A stretch of DNA of 64,000 bases from Paenibacillus senegalensis JC66 (GTDB taxonomy: Bacteria; Bacillota; Bacilli; Paenibacillales; NBRC-103111). Numbering within the stretch: the first letter of the stretch is position 1; the number at the start of each line of letters is the position of its first letter. The DNA is taken from NCBI RefSeq assembly GCF_000285515.1, contig NZ_HE610959.1:475086-539085 (forward strand). Reading direction: 5' to 3'. Made by a program: the position numbers and the translations under genes. The notes beneath the pieces were generated by a model. It was not told the DNA's origin, made no database searches, and was given only the letters and a program-made list of their open reading frames with translations. Positions 55,343 through 63,802 of this stretch are shown piece by piece.

Positions 55343-56071
55343 ATGTCCGAGCAAAATATTTACCACAGGAAAATTGTCAAGAAACAGCTCCATTCTGAAG
55401 CTTTAAATACAACCCGCGATTACTGGGTGTACCTGCCCCCGGGCTATAATGAACTTACGACCTATCATGTTGTTTACTGTCAGGATGGTCTCGAATTCCT
55501 TAACTTCGGAAGAATCGCCACCATCACCAACAGGCTTATTATTGAAGAAAATATGCAGCCGATCATAATTGCAGGCTTACACGTAGACATGCCGAACCGT
55601 ACAGAGGAATACTCTCCTGATGGCGTACGCTACCCGGCATATCGCCAATTCTGGACAGAAGAATTCATTCCCGAGATTGAGCGCGACTTTCCGGTAGGCA
55701 ATACGCGAAGCGAACGAGTGCTGGCAGGCGATTCCCTGGGAGCTACCGTTTCTCTTCATCTGGCCCTCGATTATCCCGACCATTACAGCCAAATCCTCTC
55801 GCTTTCCGGAGCGTTTCTTGAGCCGACCCGCCAACGCTTGCAGCAGGAAAGGGACTTGAGCTGGCTGGAACTATATCAGCTGATCGGTTTGCAGGAAACA
55901 GCGGTTCCGACCCAAAGAGGGACCTTCGACTTCCTAAGTGCTAACCGGGAGGCCAAGCAGCTGCTGGAAGAAAAATCAGCCGCGGTCAACTATGTAGAAG
56001 CGGAAGGCAAACATATATGGGGCTTCTGGCAAAAACACCTGCCTGCCGGCCTGCTTCATTTCTTTTCTTAA
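55343..56071 (+). CDS. Alpha/beta-hydrolase esterase, esterase D/YbbA type
   Basis: This 242-residue serine esterase is of the putative-esterase family that includes enterochelin esterase-like BesA/YbbA. Visible motifs are the oxyanion region YLPPGYNE near 29-36, the nucleophile in AGDSLGATVS near 129-138 (Ser132), and the final HIWGFWQKHL with the catalytic His near 224. TAGGAGG precedes the ATG. It is a lone plus-strand gene between pdhA and lipL. No siderophore genes are near, so the substrate cannot be named. Confidence 0.8.
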   Translation: MSEQNIYHRKIVKKQLHSEALNTTRDYWVYLPPGYNELTTYHVVYCQDGLEFLNFGRIATITNRLIIEENMQPIIIAGLHVDMPNRTEEYSPDGVRYPAYRQFWTEEFIPEIERDFPVGNTRSERVLAGDSLGATVSLHLALDYPDHYSQILSLSGAFLEPTRQRLQQERDLSWLELYQLIGLQETAVPTQRGTFDFLSANREAKQLLEEKSAAVNYVEAEGKHIWGFWQKHLPAGLLHFFS

Positions 56072-56081
56072 GCGCAGCTTT

Positions 56082-56112
56082 GGCATAAGCTAAGCTTCGG
56101 CATAAGCTAAGC
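56082..56112. repeat. Two copies of a 14-bp repeat
   Basis: GGCATAAGCTAAGC occurs at 56082-56095 and 56099-56112, a period of 17, in the gap between the converging esterase and lipL genes. No clear terminator is seen there. Confidence 0.5.
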
Positions 56113-56141
56113 AGTGGCAAAATCCAGCTAATCTTCACCAA

Positions 56142-56999
56142 CTATTTATCATAACGCTCAATTAGTGCGCGCATGGCATTTTCCACTTCGGGGGAGGTCA
56201 TGCGCGCTTCGCTTCTCAGCAGCTCCTGTCCGCCTTGAAGCCTCGCCCAGCTTCTTACCGCTTGTATGTATTCGTCCGCTGTTGAAATGGGAATTAATTC
56301 CTGAAGGCTTGCCGTATGTTCCAATGTGACACGCGGGAACTGGCCCGATTCCCCTCCTGCAGCCCGTTCGTAAAACGTTTTGGCCAGCCTGGCACGGGAT
56401 GCCCCCTGTCCATCCACATTGATAAACGCTTGTATAACGACCCCGTTTGCCTGCCTTCTCTGGGCAATCCCGCAAAACTTTTTTCCATTGATGGACAGAT
56501 CGTAATCTCCCGGACAGTAGGAGCCTGCAATTTCTCCGTCCTGCACCTGATCAGTCCAGCCCCGCAACGTTTCTCTAATCAGGCTTACCATTGCGGCAAA
56601 GTCGCGGTGAAAATTGATTCTCCCGCTCGGCTTCGGAAAGATCAGGGAGAGATTAATAACACCGGAATCCAGTGGTACAGCTGCGCCTCCGGAATTGCGC
56701 ACCACGGTTTCTCGGCCCTCGTTCCTCAGCCATTGCAGCGCTTCTGTTACTTTGGGCAGCCTGCGATCTCTTAACCCGATAATAAAAGCTGACGGGTGAC
56801 GCCATACATGCAGGATTGGGCGGTCGCCCGGGCGGGCCTGCGCACACATAACTTCATCCCAGGCAAACGGCATAATCGCGGGAAAAGGATCGTGGTCATA
56901 GTCGGAAACGACCAGTCTTATTGCTTCCATCCCCCCGGCTTCAAGGGAAGCTTCATTGTGCTGATTATTGTGTCCATGCTGTTTCAAGTTACCCCTCAT
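56142..56999 (-). CDS. lipL: Octanoyl-[GcvH]:protein N-octanoyltransferase LipL
   Basis: LipL moves octanoyl groups from GcvH to E2 subunits of dehydrogenase complexes in the Bacillus lipoylation pathway. The 285-residue protein has the biotin/lipoate-ligase fold with RNSGGAAVPLDSGVINLSL near 100-118 and the LipL-type segment GSYCPGDYDLSINGKKFCGIAQRR near 158-181, with the putative nucleophile Cys161. No ATP-binding ligase tail is present. The likely substrate is PdhC, encoded a few kilobases upstream. The start is uncertain: ATG 56999 has a weak ribosome site; Met24 (56930) is an alternative. Confidence 0.85.
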   Translation of the reverse strand: MRGNLKQHGHNNQHNEASLEAGGMEAIRLVVSDYDHDPFPAIMPFAWDEVMCAQARPGDRPILHVWRHPSAFIIGLRDRRLPKVTEALQWLRNEGRETVVRNSGGAAVPLDSGVINLSLIFPKPSGRINFHRDFAAMVSLIRETLRGWTDQVQDGEIAGSYCPGDYDLSINGKKFCGIAQRRQANGVVIQAFINVDGQGASRARLAKTFYERAAGGESGQFPRVTLEHTASLQELIPISTADEYIQAVRSWARLQGGQELLRSEARMTSPEVENAMRALIERYDK

Positions 57000-57023
57000 C
57001 CATTCTATATCGATAGTTATCCC

Positions 57024-57059
57024 TATTTACTTGAATATTTACTTGAATATTTACTTGAA
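57024..57059. repeat. Three exact copies of a 12-bp tandem repeat before lipL
   Basis: TATTTACTTGAA is repeated exactly three times (57024-57035, 57036-57047, 57048-57059), 25-60 bases upstream of the lipL start, in the place of its promoter. Copy number can change by slippage. Confidence 0.9.
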
Positions 57060-57063
57060 ATCC

Positions 57064-57650
57064 TGTTTTTTCTGTGAAAATAACCCCCGCGTATACTCCC
57101 CGCACGATGAGCAGTCTCGGGTATTCGCACCCCAATTCATAACCTGGTTATAACTGTTACGAAATTTCGTATGAAACACTGGCTGCAGATGGCTGCAGGA
57201 TCTTAATAGCTTAAAGACCTGCATTTGTACGGACTTAACTCTTAGACCCCGGTATTTGTACGATTTGTCATACAAATCTCGGGTAATCGTCCTTCAATCC
57301 CATGCTTTTGTACGACATTTCTGTGAAAATAAAACGCCCCACATGATGACCAATCTCGGGGAATCGGGGGTAATCGGCCTTAATCACATAACTTGCTGCG
57401 AAATTTCGTCTGAAACACTCGCTGCAGATGGCCGCAGGCCCTTAATAGCTTAAAGACCTTGCATTTGTACGATTTGTCATACAAATCTCGGGCAATCGCA
57501 CTCCATCCCATGCTTTTGTACGATTTGTCATACAAATTTTGGGTAATTGCCCTTCAATCCCCTGTATTTGTACGACGTTTCATACAAATCTCCGGTATTC
57601 GCACTTTAACCCCATGCATTTGTACGACATTTCGTACAAAACGCAAGTTG
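57064..57650. repeat. Array of inverted-repeat units within a duplicated block
   Basis: The core unit is TTTGTACGA-N4-TCATACAAA or TCGTACAAA, a 9-bp inverted repeat, followed by CTCGGGTAATCGC-CTTCAATCCCATGC. Stems start at 57255, 57307 (right half altered), 57464, 57515, 57567 and 57619, so neighbours are 51-52 bp apart. A larger block (about 57070-57319) recurs at 57320-57560: it shares TCTGTGAAAATAA, GCGATGA-CA-TCTCGGG, GAAATTTCGT-TGAAACACT, GCTGCAGATGGC-GCAGG and TTAATAGCTTAAAGACC. It fills most of the 798-base gap between pdp and lipL. Short plus-strand frames here are repeat by-products. Confidence 0.85.
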
Positions 57651-57715
57651 CGGGCACGCCAACCCCGCCAGCTCGCGAACCCCGCTACCCCGCGTACCCG
57701 CCAACCTTGGCTATT
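57651..57715. repeat. GC-rich degenerate direct repeats
   Basis: AACCCCGCCAGCTCGCG, AACCCCGCTACCCCGCG and TACCCGCCAACC follow one another between the inverted-repeat array and the pdp end. Beyond 57715 I see nothing until the pdp stop. Confidence 0.4.
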
Positions 57716-57797
57716 TTCATGCTGGAGTTGTGCCAGAACTGGAGAAGACATGACTGTTTTTATATAGCTTCTTCTACTGTAGCCCTAAACCGTACCC

Positions 57798-59150
57798 CTA
57801 AGCTTCCCCTTCGTTCCGCGAATAAACTATACCATTTCTGGTAACGGTCGCATATACCAATGGCTTGGCAGCATTGGGACGCTCTGCAATGTGAAAGGCT
57901 TCCAGCACCCGGCTTCTGACTTCCTCTACCTCTTTCTGTGCTTTCTTATTGTAGTGAAGCTCAGCGAGCAGCTCTCCTTGCTGTACGGTTTCACCGCTTT
58001 TCTTATGGATGACGATGCCGGCTGCCAAATCGATAGAATCATCCTTGGTTGCCCTGCCCGCCCCCAGATGCATAGCCGCGAGTCCAAGCTCTTCCGCTGC
58101 GACTGAAGCCAGATAGCCTTCCTTTGGTGCGGCAACCGGTTCTACGTAATCGGCTGACGGAAGCAGGTCCGGCTGGTCGGCTGCCCGCGGGTCGCCTCCT
58201 TGCGCGGCAATCAATTCCCGCCATTTCGCTAAGGCTGAACCATCATCGATCAAGCTCTGCAGGCGGGGCACGGCTTCATCCACGGCTTGCGCTTTGCCTC
58301 CGAGCACGAGCATATGCGCCCCCAAGAGCAAAGAGAGCTTGTGCAGAGGTGAATCCCGCAGTTCTCCGCGAAGCACCTGCATAGCCTCTTTCACCTCAAG
58401 CGCATTGCCGATAGCGTGGCCTAAGGGCTCGTCCATATCTGTCACCACTGCAATGGTTTCCCGGCCGACCTCGCTGCCAATAGCGACCATCGACTGTGCC
58501 AGCTTCACTGAATCCTCCAGAGTCTTCATAAAAGCACCCTGGCCCGTCTTCACATCAAGCACTATAGCATCGGCTCCCGAAGCAATTTTTTTGCTCATGA
58601 CTGAGCTTGCAATCAACGGAATGGAATTCACCGTGGCGGTTACATCCCTTAGGCTGTATAAATTTTTGTCAGCGGGCGCTATATTGCCTGTCTGTCCGAT
58701 AACCGATACGCCTATGGCGTTAACTTGATTTATGAATTCATCCACCGAGCGCTCTATCCGATACCCGGGGATTGCTTCCAGCTTATCCAATGTGCCGCCG
58801 GTATGGCCCAAACCCCGCCCGGACATTTTAGCGACAGGCACTCCTGCCGCCGCCACTAGTGGAGCCAGGATGAGAGTCGTGGTGTCGGCAACTCCGCCAG
58901 TGCTATGCTTGTCGACCTTCCTGCCGTGAATTCGGCTTAAATCCATTTGCTCTCCCGATTCGGCCATGGCAAGCGTCAGCAAGGCCGTCTCCCGATCCGT
59001 CATTCCGCGGAAATAAACCGCCATCGCCCAGGCAGATAACTGATAATCCGGAATACTTCCGTCCGTTGCGCCTTGAATCAGGAAATTCAATTCCTTCTCG
59101 GTAAGCTCCTTACCGTCTCGCTTTTTAGCAATAATATCAACCGTTCTCAA
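57798..59150 (-). CDS. pdp: Pyrimidine-nucleoside phosphorylase
   Basis: Pdp splits uridine, thymidine and deoxyuridine with phosphate. The start is TTG at 59150 after GGGGGAAGG, giving RTVDIIAKKRDG, the usual opening; a TTG at 59174 would add eight residues. The 450-residue protein has DKHSTGGVADTTTL near 76-89, the phosphate-binding KMSGRGLGHTGGTLDKLE signature near 107-124 and VKTGQGAFMK near 186-195. The C-terminal domain carries HKKSGE. It belongs with the PNPs and deoB in nucleoside salvage. Confidence 0.95.
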   Translation of the reverse strand: MRTVDIIAKKRDGKELTEKELNFLIQGATDGSIPDYQLSAWAMAVYFRGMTDRETALLTLAMAESGEQMDLSRIHGRKVDKHSTGGVADTTTLILAPLVAAAGVPVAKMSGRGLGHTGGTLDKLEAIPGYRIERSVDEFINQVNAIGVSVIGQTGNIAPADKNLYSLRDVTATVNSIPLIASSVMSKKIASGADAIVLDVKTGQGAFMKTLEDSVKLAQSMVAIGSEVGRETIAVVTDMDEPLGHAIGNALEVKEAMQVLRGELRDSPLHKLSLLLGAHMLVLGGKAQAVDEAVPRLQSLIDDGSALAKWRELIAAQGGDPRAADQPDLLPSADYVEPVAAPKEGYLASVAAEELGLAAMHLGAGRATKDDSIDLAAGIVIHKKSGETVQQGELLAELHYNKKAQKEVEEVRSRVLEAFHIAERPNAAKPLVYATVTRNGIVYSRNEGEA

Positions 59151-59499
59151 GCCCGCCTTCCCCCTTCCGCGCAAATCTGCTTTTTACTGCGCTCAAGCTT
59201 TTTTTGCGATTATTGTACCATAAATTGCAGCATACCATCACATGCCCGCTATCAGACCAATATCGCAGCATTTACTACAGCAGCAGCTTGTATCTATCCC
59301 AGCGGAGTATTTAATCAATGACTCGCCTAAATCGGACAACTTGAAGCATGGCCGGGCAAAGAGCAGCATAAGATTTATAAACAGCAAACACTAAAAATTT
59401 TTTAAAGGCCTGTTTCATTTACCGGGCTTATGGGTTAAGACAAGTTATAGACAGAAAAACCAAGCGGGCCGCCGTTCAAGTGAAATCAACAACTGGTTT

Positions 59500-59565
59500 C
59501 CATTTTGCTTTTCGCTGCTTTTCGCTTTGATTTTCGCTGCTATTCGCTTTGCTTTTCGGCTTGCC
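59500..59565. repeat. Short irregular TTTCGCT repeats
   Basis: TTTTGCTTTTCGCTGC, TTTTCGCTTTGA, TTTTCGCTGCTATTCGCTTTGC and TTTTCGGC follow each other upstream of the NlpC terminator. Apart from this I see nothing in 59175-59610. Confidence 0.5.
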
Positions 59566-59616
59566 CCGTTATCTTGGAAACTGTTCTACTTGATATAATT
59601 TCCTATAAAATAAAAA

Positions 59617-59644
59617 ACCAAGCATGCAGCAGCATACCTGGTTT
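59617..59644 (-). terminator. Terminator after the NlpC/P60 gene
   Basis: On the minus strand AAACCAGGTATGC pairs with GCATGCTTGGTT (with a few mismatches), followed by TTTTTATTTTAT. It lies about 58 bases past the stop. Confidence 0.75.
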
Positions 59645-59701
59645 AATGATATTAGGCGTGAAAATGAAATTGTCTTCGTAAATTGTAACTATTCTGTAAC
59701 T

Positions 59702-60598
59702 CTATAAGACTCGTTTTGCTCCAATATAGTAATTACCCCAGTAGTTATCGTTAATCTTGTCGATCTTAACTCCGTAAGAAGTAGTGGCAGAGATAAACTG
59801 ATTATTTTCGATATAAATGCCTACATGAAATACTCTGCCATTATTGGCGAAGAATACAAGATCCCCTTTTTGCAGGTCGCTTACCGATTGACCTGACTCA
59901 CTATACATTCCTGCTGAAGTTCTGGGCAGACTAACGCCATATTGGTTGAACACATAACTGGTGAAGCCCGAGCAATCGAACCCTTTAGGAGTTGACCCGC
60001 CGTAAACATAACGGGTGCCAATATACTCTTTGGCCGTGCTTATGATTTGATCCTGTACATCAGACTCAACAGATGCTTCCAGTACTTGCGGTTCAGGTTC
60101 CGGAACGTTATACCAGGCCGGAGCATGATATTGGCCGTCCAAGGAAATAATCGCAATCAAGTTTACATCATCCCACTGCATCATATATCCGAAAGTCTCA
60201 GAAATAAATCGCACAGGCGCATAAACTTGCCCTTCAATTTGCTGGATGCTGGAATCTAACAACACCGGATTCCCATTAACCATAATTTCTTCATTTCCTG
60301 GAACTAATTCGACCTTAACATCGTCATTAGATATGTAGATCTTTAATTCCTCGTTTACCAGTTCCCAATCGATACCTAAGCCAAGACGTTCTGCAACGGC
60401 TCTGACAGGAACCATTGTCGTACCGTTCTCATCAATAAAAGCACGATTACCCTCTGTGAATGTCAGCAATTCATCATTCACCTGGATTTTAACATCATAA
60501 TCTGCAGCTGAAGCTTCAGACTGATTGGCGATAAACCAACCTGATACTAAAATAGCCGACGACAAAGCAATCTTATACGTAATCTTCTTGAAATTCAG
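59702..60598 (-). CDS. Secreted NlpC/P60 endopeptidase with copper-amine-oxidase-like domain, CTG start
   Basis: This exported cell-wall hydrolase cuts stem peptides. The frame lacks ATG, GTG or a placed TTG; eight bases after GGAGG a CTG (60598) gives LNFKKITYKIALSSAILVSGWFIA, a complete signal peptide ending in SEASA. A start at TTG 60565 would drop the basic N-region. The 298-residue protein then has a copper-amine-oxidase-like stalk domain (about 40-140), common in Paenibacillaceae, and NlpC/P60 with Cys in PKGFDCSGFTSYVF (about 213) and His in RVFHVGIYI (about 265). Confidence 0.85.
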   Translation of the reverse strand: MNFKKITYKIALSSAILVSGWFIANQSEASAADYDVKIQVNDELLTFTEGNRAFIDENGTTMVPVRAVAERLGLGIDWELVNEELKIYISNDDVKVELVPGNEEIMVNGNPVLLDSSIQQIEGQVYAPVRFISETFGYMMQWDDVNLIAIISLDGQYHAPAWYNVPEPEPQVLEASVESDVQDQIISTAKEYIGTRYVYGGSTPKGFDCSGFTSYVFNQYGVSLPRTSAGMYSESGQSVSDLQKGDLVFFANNGRVFHVGIYIENNQFISATTSYGVKIDKINDNYWGNYYIGAKRVL

Positions 60599-60825
60599 TG
60601 TTACTTCCTCCTTATGCCTCCGAGGTTAGTTGACGGATTCGGGAAGAGGTATTCCCTAGTCTGCTAGTGTGATAGCAGTCATTCACCCCATAATAAATCC
60701 CCCGTAGCAGCCTTAAACCAGGCTGTATTCGGCATGCCAGAATATATTAATTTCATACATATCTATTAAATTACCACAAGTTTACTAGATATTCAAAACA
60801 AATTTTGTAAAATCGAAAAGCAAAA

Positions 60826-60849
60826 GAGGCGGATTAGCTCATCCGCCTC
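60826..60849 (-). terminator. Terminator overlapping the first PNP stop codon
   Basis: GAGGCGGAT (60826-60834) pairs with ATCCGCCTC (60841-60849), followed by TTTTGCTTTTC on the minus strand. The stop codon TAA lies at the base of the loop. Confidence 0.75.
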
Positions 60850-61679
60850 AATACTCTTCTAATCAATTCTGCAAATGCCGGCTTTGTCCGGTTGGCTACT
60901 TCCACGACTTGCTCATGGCTCAGTGCCTCCAGTTCTTCACCAATAGCCATATCTGTAATGCAGGAAATACCCGCAAGCTCCAGACCGCAATGGCGGGCAG
61001 CTATCGCTTCAGCTACGGTAGACATCCCGACAGCATCACCGCCAAGATTTGCAAGCATGGTCAGCTCAGAAGGTGTCATATAAGAGGGCCCGCTGATTCC
61101 GCAGTACACCCCCTCTTGAAGGGTCAACTGAAAGGTGGTCCCATCCAGTTCCTCAGCTGCATCTCTTATCAGATCGCGCAATCTTCGTGAATACGCTTCC
61201 GAAAGATCGGGAAATCGCGGTCCCACAGCTTCATCATTCGGACCAATCAAAGGATTGCTGCCCGTAAAATTAATGTGATCCTTAATCAGCATCAAATTAC
61301 CCGGCTCGAAAGCGCGGTTCATACCTCCTGCCGCATTAGTCAGGATTAAGGTCTCGACACCCAGCTCCTTCATTATGTACACAGGAAATACCACCTGCTT
61401 CATGGAGTATCCTTCATAGTAATGGAATCTCCCTTGCATGACGATCACCGGATGCTCCTCAAGCTTCCCTATAGCCAAACGTCCCGCGTGTCCCTCCACA
61501 GTCGGTAGGGGAAAATGCGGGATCTCCACGTAATCCAAATATACAGCCTCTTCTACTTGCTCCGCCAAATCGCCCAGACCTGAACCGAGAACCAGCCCGG
61601 TTGCGGGTCTCATTCCGTCAATCCGGCTGCGGATATATTCTGCTGATTGCTTAATATGCTCCCAATAATGGCTTTCCAT
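60834..61679 (-). CDS. Purine nucleoside phosphorylase paralogue with Asp243
   Basis: This trimeric-type PNP splits purine nucleosides with phosphate. The 281-residue protein has LGSGLGDLA near 31-39, GRFHYYEGY near 83-91, NAAGG near 115-119, ISGPSYMTPSE near 195-205, and GGDAVGMSTVAE near 213-224. In the base-binding SCITNMA motif the usual Asn is Asp (SCITDMA, residue 243), and the YET-P of relatives is YMT-P. In human PNP the same Asn243Asp change broadens use to adenosine. Its neighbour punA keeps Asn, so the two copies may differ in substrate. Confidence 0.9.
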   Translation of the reverse strand: MESHYWEHIKQSAEYIRSRIDGMRPATGLVLGSGLGDLAEQVEEAVYLDYVEIPHFPLPTVEGHAGRLAIGKLEEHPVIVMQGRFHYYEGYSMKQVVFPVYIMKELGVETLILTNAAGGMNRAFEPGNLMLIKDHINFTGSNPLIGPNDEAVGPRFPDLSEAYSRRLRDLIRDAAEELDGTTFQLTLQEGVYCGISGPSYMTPSELTMLANLGGDAVGMSTVAEAIAARHCGLELAGISCITDMAIGEELEALSHEQVVEVANRTKPAFAELIRRVLRRMS

Positions 61680-61706
61680 TACCTGTTCCTCCTTAATGTG
61701 AATGAT

Positions 61707-62525
61707 CTATAATTGGGGGATAAGCTGCACCATATAACGAATAAAGGTATCCCGCTCTCTGACAGCGGTTTCCACAACCTCATCATGCGATAGCGGCTGC
61801 TCCAGCATCCCTGCAGCCATATTCGTAATACAAGAAATACCCAGTACCTGCATGCCCGCATGACGGGCTGCTATCACTTCCGGGACGGTAGACATTCCTG
61901 CCGCATCTCCGCCCAGCTTCCTCAGCATTTTCACTTCCGCCGGAGTTTCGTAGGTCGGTCCGGTCATACCAACGTACACACCCTCCTGAAGCTTCAAATT
62001 TTGTCCTGCTGCGACTTTTCGCGCGACCTGCAGCAATTTTTTGCTATAAGCCTCGGAAAGATCCGGAAACCGGGGGCCGATGCTGTCTTCGTTAGGACCA
62101 ATAAGCGGATTGCGAAACATCAGATTGATATGATCCCGGATCAGCATGAAATCACCGGGCTTAAATCGCTCATTGATGCCGCCTGCCGCGTTAGTTACAA
62201 CCATTTTATCTATGCCTAGAGCTTTCATGACTCGGATCGGATAAGCTACCGTTCCCTCACTATAGCCTTCATATAAATGAAACCTTCCTTTGAGTACGGC
62301 GACAGGCGTTCCATTCAGGTTCCCGACTACAAGAGCTCCTTCGTGCCCTTCCACCGTAGTCACAGGAAAATGCGGAATGTCTTCATACTTCAGATAAACC
62401 GATTGCTCAAGAGAATCAGCGAGAACTCCCAAGCCGGAGCCCAAAATAAGAGCAAGCCGGGGCTGAACGGATATTCTTGCACGAATCCATTGTGCTGTTT
62501 CTTGCAGTTTATGTTGGAGACTCAT
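61707..62525 (-). CDS. punA: Purine nucleoside phosphorylase I (inosine/guanosine type)
   Basis: This canonical trimeric PNP uses inosine, guanosine and their deoxy forms. The 272-residue protein shows LGSGLGVLA near 28-36, GRFHLYEGY near 80-88, GPTYETPAEV near 189-198, GGDAAGMSTVPE near 205-216 and SCITNMAAG with Asn235, which contacts 6-oxopurines. The length and the end PLSHDEVVE match B. subtilis PupG. It lies between deoB and the paralogue at 60834-61679, 27 bases away. Confidence 0.95.
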   Translation of the reverse strand: MSLQHKLQETAQWIRARISVQPRLALILGSGLGVLADSLEQSVYLKYEDIPHFPVTTVEGHEGALVVGNLNGTPVAVLKGRFHLYEGYSEGTVAYPIRVMKALGIDKMVVTNAAGGINERFKPGDFMLIRDHINLMFRNPLIGPNEDSIGPRFPDLSEAYSKKLLQVARKVAAGQNLKLQEGVYVGMTGPTYETPAEVKMLRKLGGDAAGMSTVPEVIAARHAGMQVLGISCITNMAAGMLEQPLSHDEVVETAVRERDTFIRYMVQLIPQL

Positions 62526-62632
62526 AAAATATGGATGCTCCCTTCAACTTTTATTTATAAATAACATATTTTTCTCAAGCGCCATGGCAAGGATTCGATT
62601 TTACGCCTGGATCCATTTATGTTTGAATCAAT

Positions 62633-63802
62633 CTACTGTGGTAAAAAGCTGCTTCCCAGATCTGGCATACGAACATTAAAATTATGCGCAATGGTGGCCC
62701 CGACATCAGCAAAGGTATCCCGTATACCGAGCGATGAAGGACTCTTTAGGCGCGGGCTCCAAACCAGCAGAGGAACATACTCGCGGGTATGATCTGTTCC
62801 AGGGTGATACGGATCATTGCCGTGGTCAGCAGTTAAGATCAGCAAATCATGTTCCCCGATGCTCTCCTTCAGCGTCGGCAGTGCCTGATCGAATTCCTCC
62901 AAAGCTTTGGCGTAGCCTTGCGGGTCCCGGCGGTGGCCATACAAGGAATCGAAATCAACGAGGTTGGTGAACAGAAGACCGGTGAAATCTTCCTTTAGCC
63001 AGGCCAGAGTTTTCTCGATGCCGTCCTGGTTGCTTTTCGTGCTGATAGCACGGGTCACGCCTTCTCCGGAATAGATATCATTAATTTTGCCGACAGCCCA
63101 GCAATCATACCCCCCCTGCTGCAGCGAGTTCATCACCGTCAGCCCCGGAGGCTTGACTGCGTAATCATGCCGGTTGGCTGTACGCTGATAAGAGCCTTCC
63201 GTACCGGTGTAAGGTCTGGCAATTATGCGGCCTACCACATAGGGTTCATGCAGAGTAAGCTCCCTGGCGATTTCACAGGCGCGGTACAGCTCATCCAGAG
63301 GAATTACATCTTCATGCGCCGCAATCTGGAAGACGCTATCCGCCGATGTATACACAATCCAGGCACCGGTCTTTTGCTGCTCACTTCCCAGCTGCTTAAT
63401 GATCTCCGTCCCTGAGGCTGCTATGTTGCCGATAACGGGACGTCCGGTCCGCCTCGAAAACTCCTGCAGGAGAGGCTTGGGAAAACCATCGGGATAGGTC
63501 TGAAAAGGTGTTGTGATTTTCAGCCCCATGATCTCCCAATGGCCGGTCATAGTATCTTTTCCTGCGGAAACCTCAGCCATTTTTCCATAATAAGCCTGCG
63601 GACTAGAAACAGGCTCCATGCCTTTCAGCGGGGCAATGTTGCCAAGGCCCAGCTGCTGCAAATGCGGCAGCTGGACGCCGGTTCTCTCTATTAGATGACC
63701 AAGTGTATGGGCACCCTTGTCTCCGAATGCATCAGCATCCGGCAGCTCGCCGATGCCTACGCTATCCAATACGATGAGACAAATACGTTTGTATGCGGTC
63801 AT
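62633..63802 (-). CDS. deoB: Phosphopentomutase
   Basis: DeoB interconverts ribose 1-phosphate and ribose 5-phosphate, so it feeds sugars from the phosphorylases into central metabolism. The 389-residue protein belongs to the alkaline phosphatase superfamily. It has [15 protein letters not shown] near 9-23 with the first metal Asp, [10 protein letters not shown] near 81-90 with the nucleophilic Thr, and [19 protein letters not shown] near 327-345 with metal His and Asp residues. GGAGG lies inside the end of xerD; its ATG shares a base with the xerD stop. Confidence 0.97.
   Translation of the reverse strand: MTAYKRICLIVLDSVGIGELPDADAFGDKGAHTLGHLIERTGVQLPHLQQLGLGNIAPLKGMEPVSSPQAYYGKMAEVSAGKDTMTGHWEIMGLKITTPFQTYPDGFPKPLLQEFSRRTGRPVIGNIAASGTEIIKQLGSEQQKTGAWIVYTSADSVFQIAAHEDVIPLDELYRACEIARELTLHEPYVVGRIIARPYTGTEGSYQRTANRHDYAVKPPGLTVMNSLQQGGYDCWAVGKINDIYSGEGVTRAISTKSNQDGIEKTLAWLKEDFTGLLFTNLVDFDSLYGHRRDPQGYAKALEEFDQALPTLKESIGEHDLLILTADHGNDPYHPGTDHTREYVPLLVWSPRLKSPSSLGIRDTFADVGATIAHNFNVRMPDLGSSFLPQ

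Noticed and set aside
57459-57767. Plus-strand open frames in the pdp-lipL gap with repeated YDLSYKS-like peptides
   Set aside because: The repeated peptide is a translation of the inverted-repeat array. No ribosome site or independent coding signal is present.
56999-57797. CRISPR array between pdp and lipL
   Set aside because: Units are of 51-52 bp without a constant repeat plus unique spacer pattern; the whole unit is conserved, and no cas genes are near.
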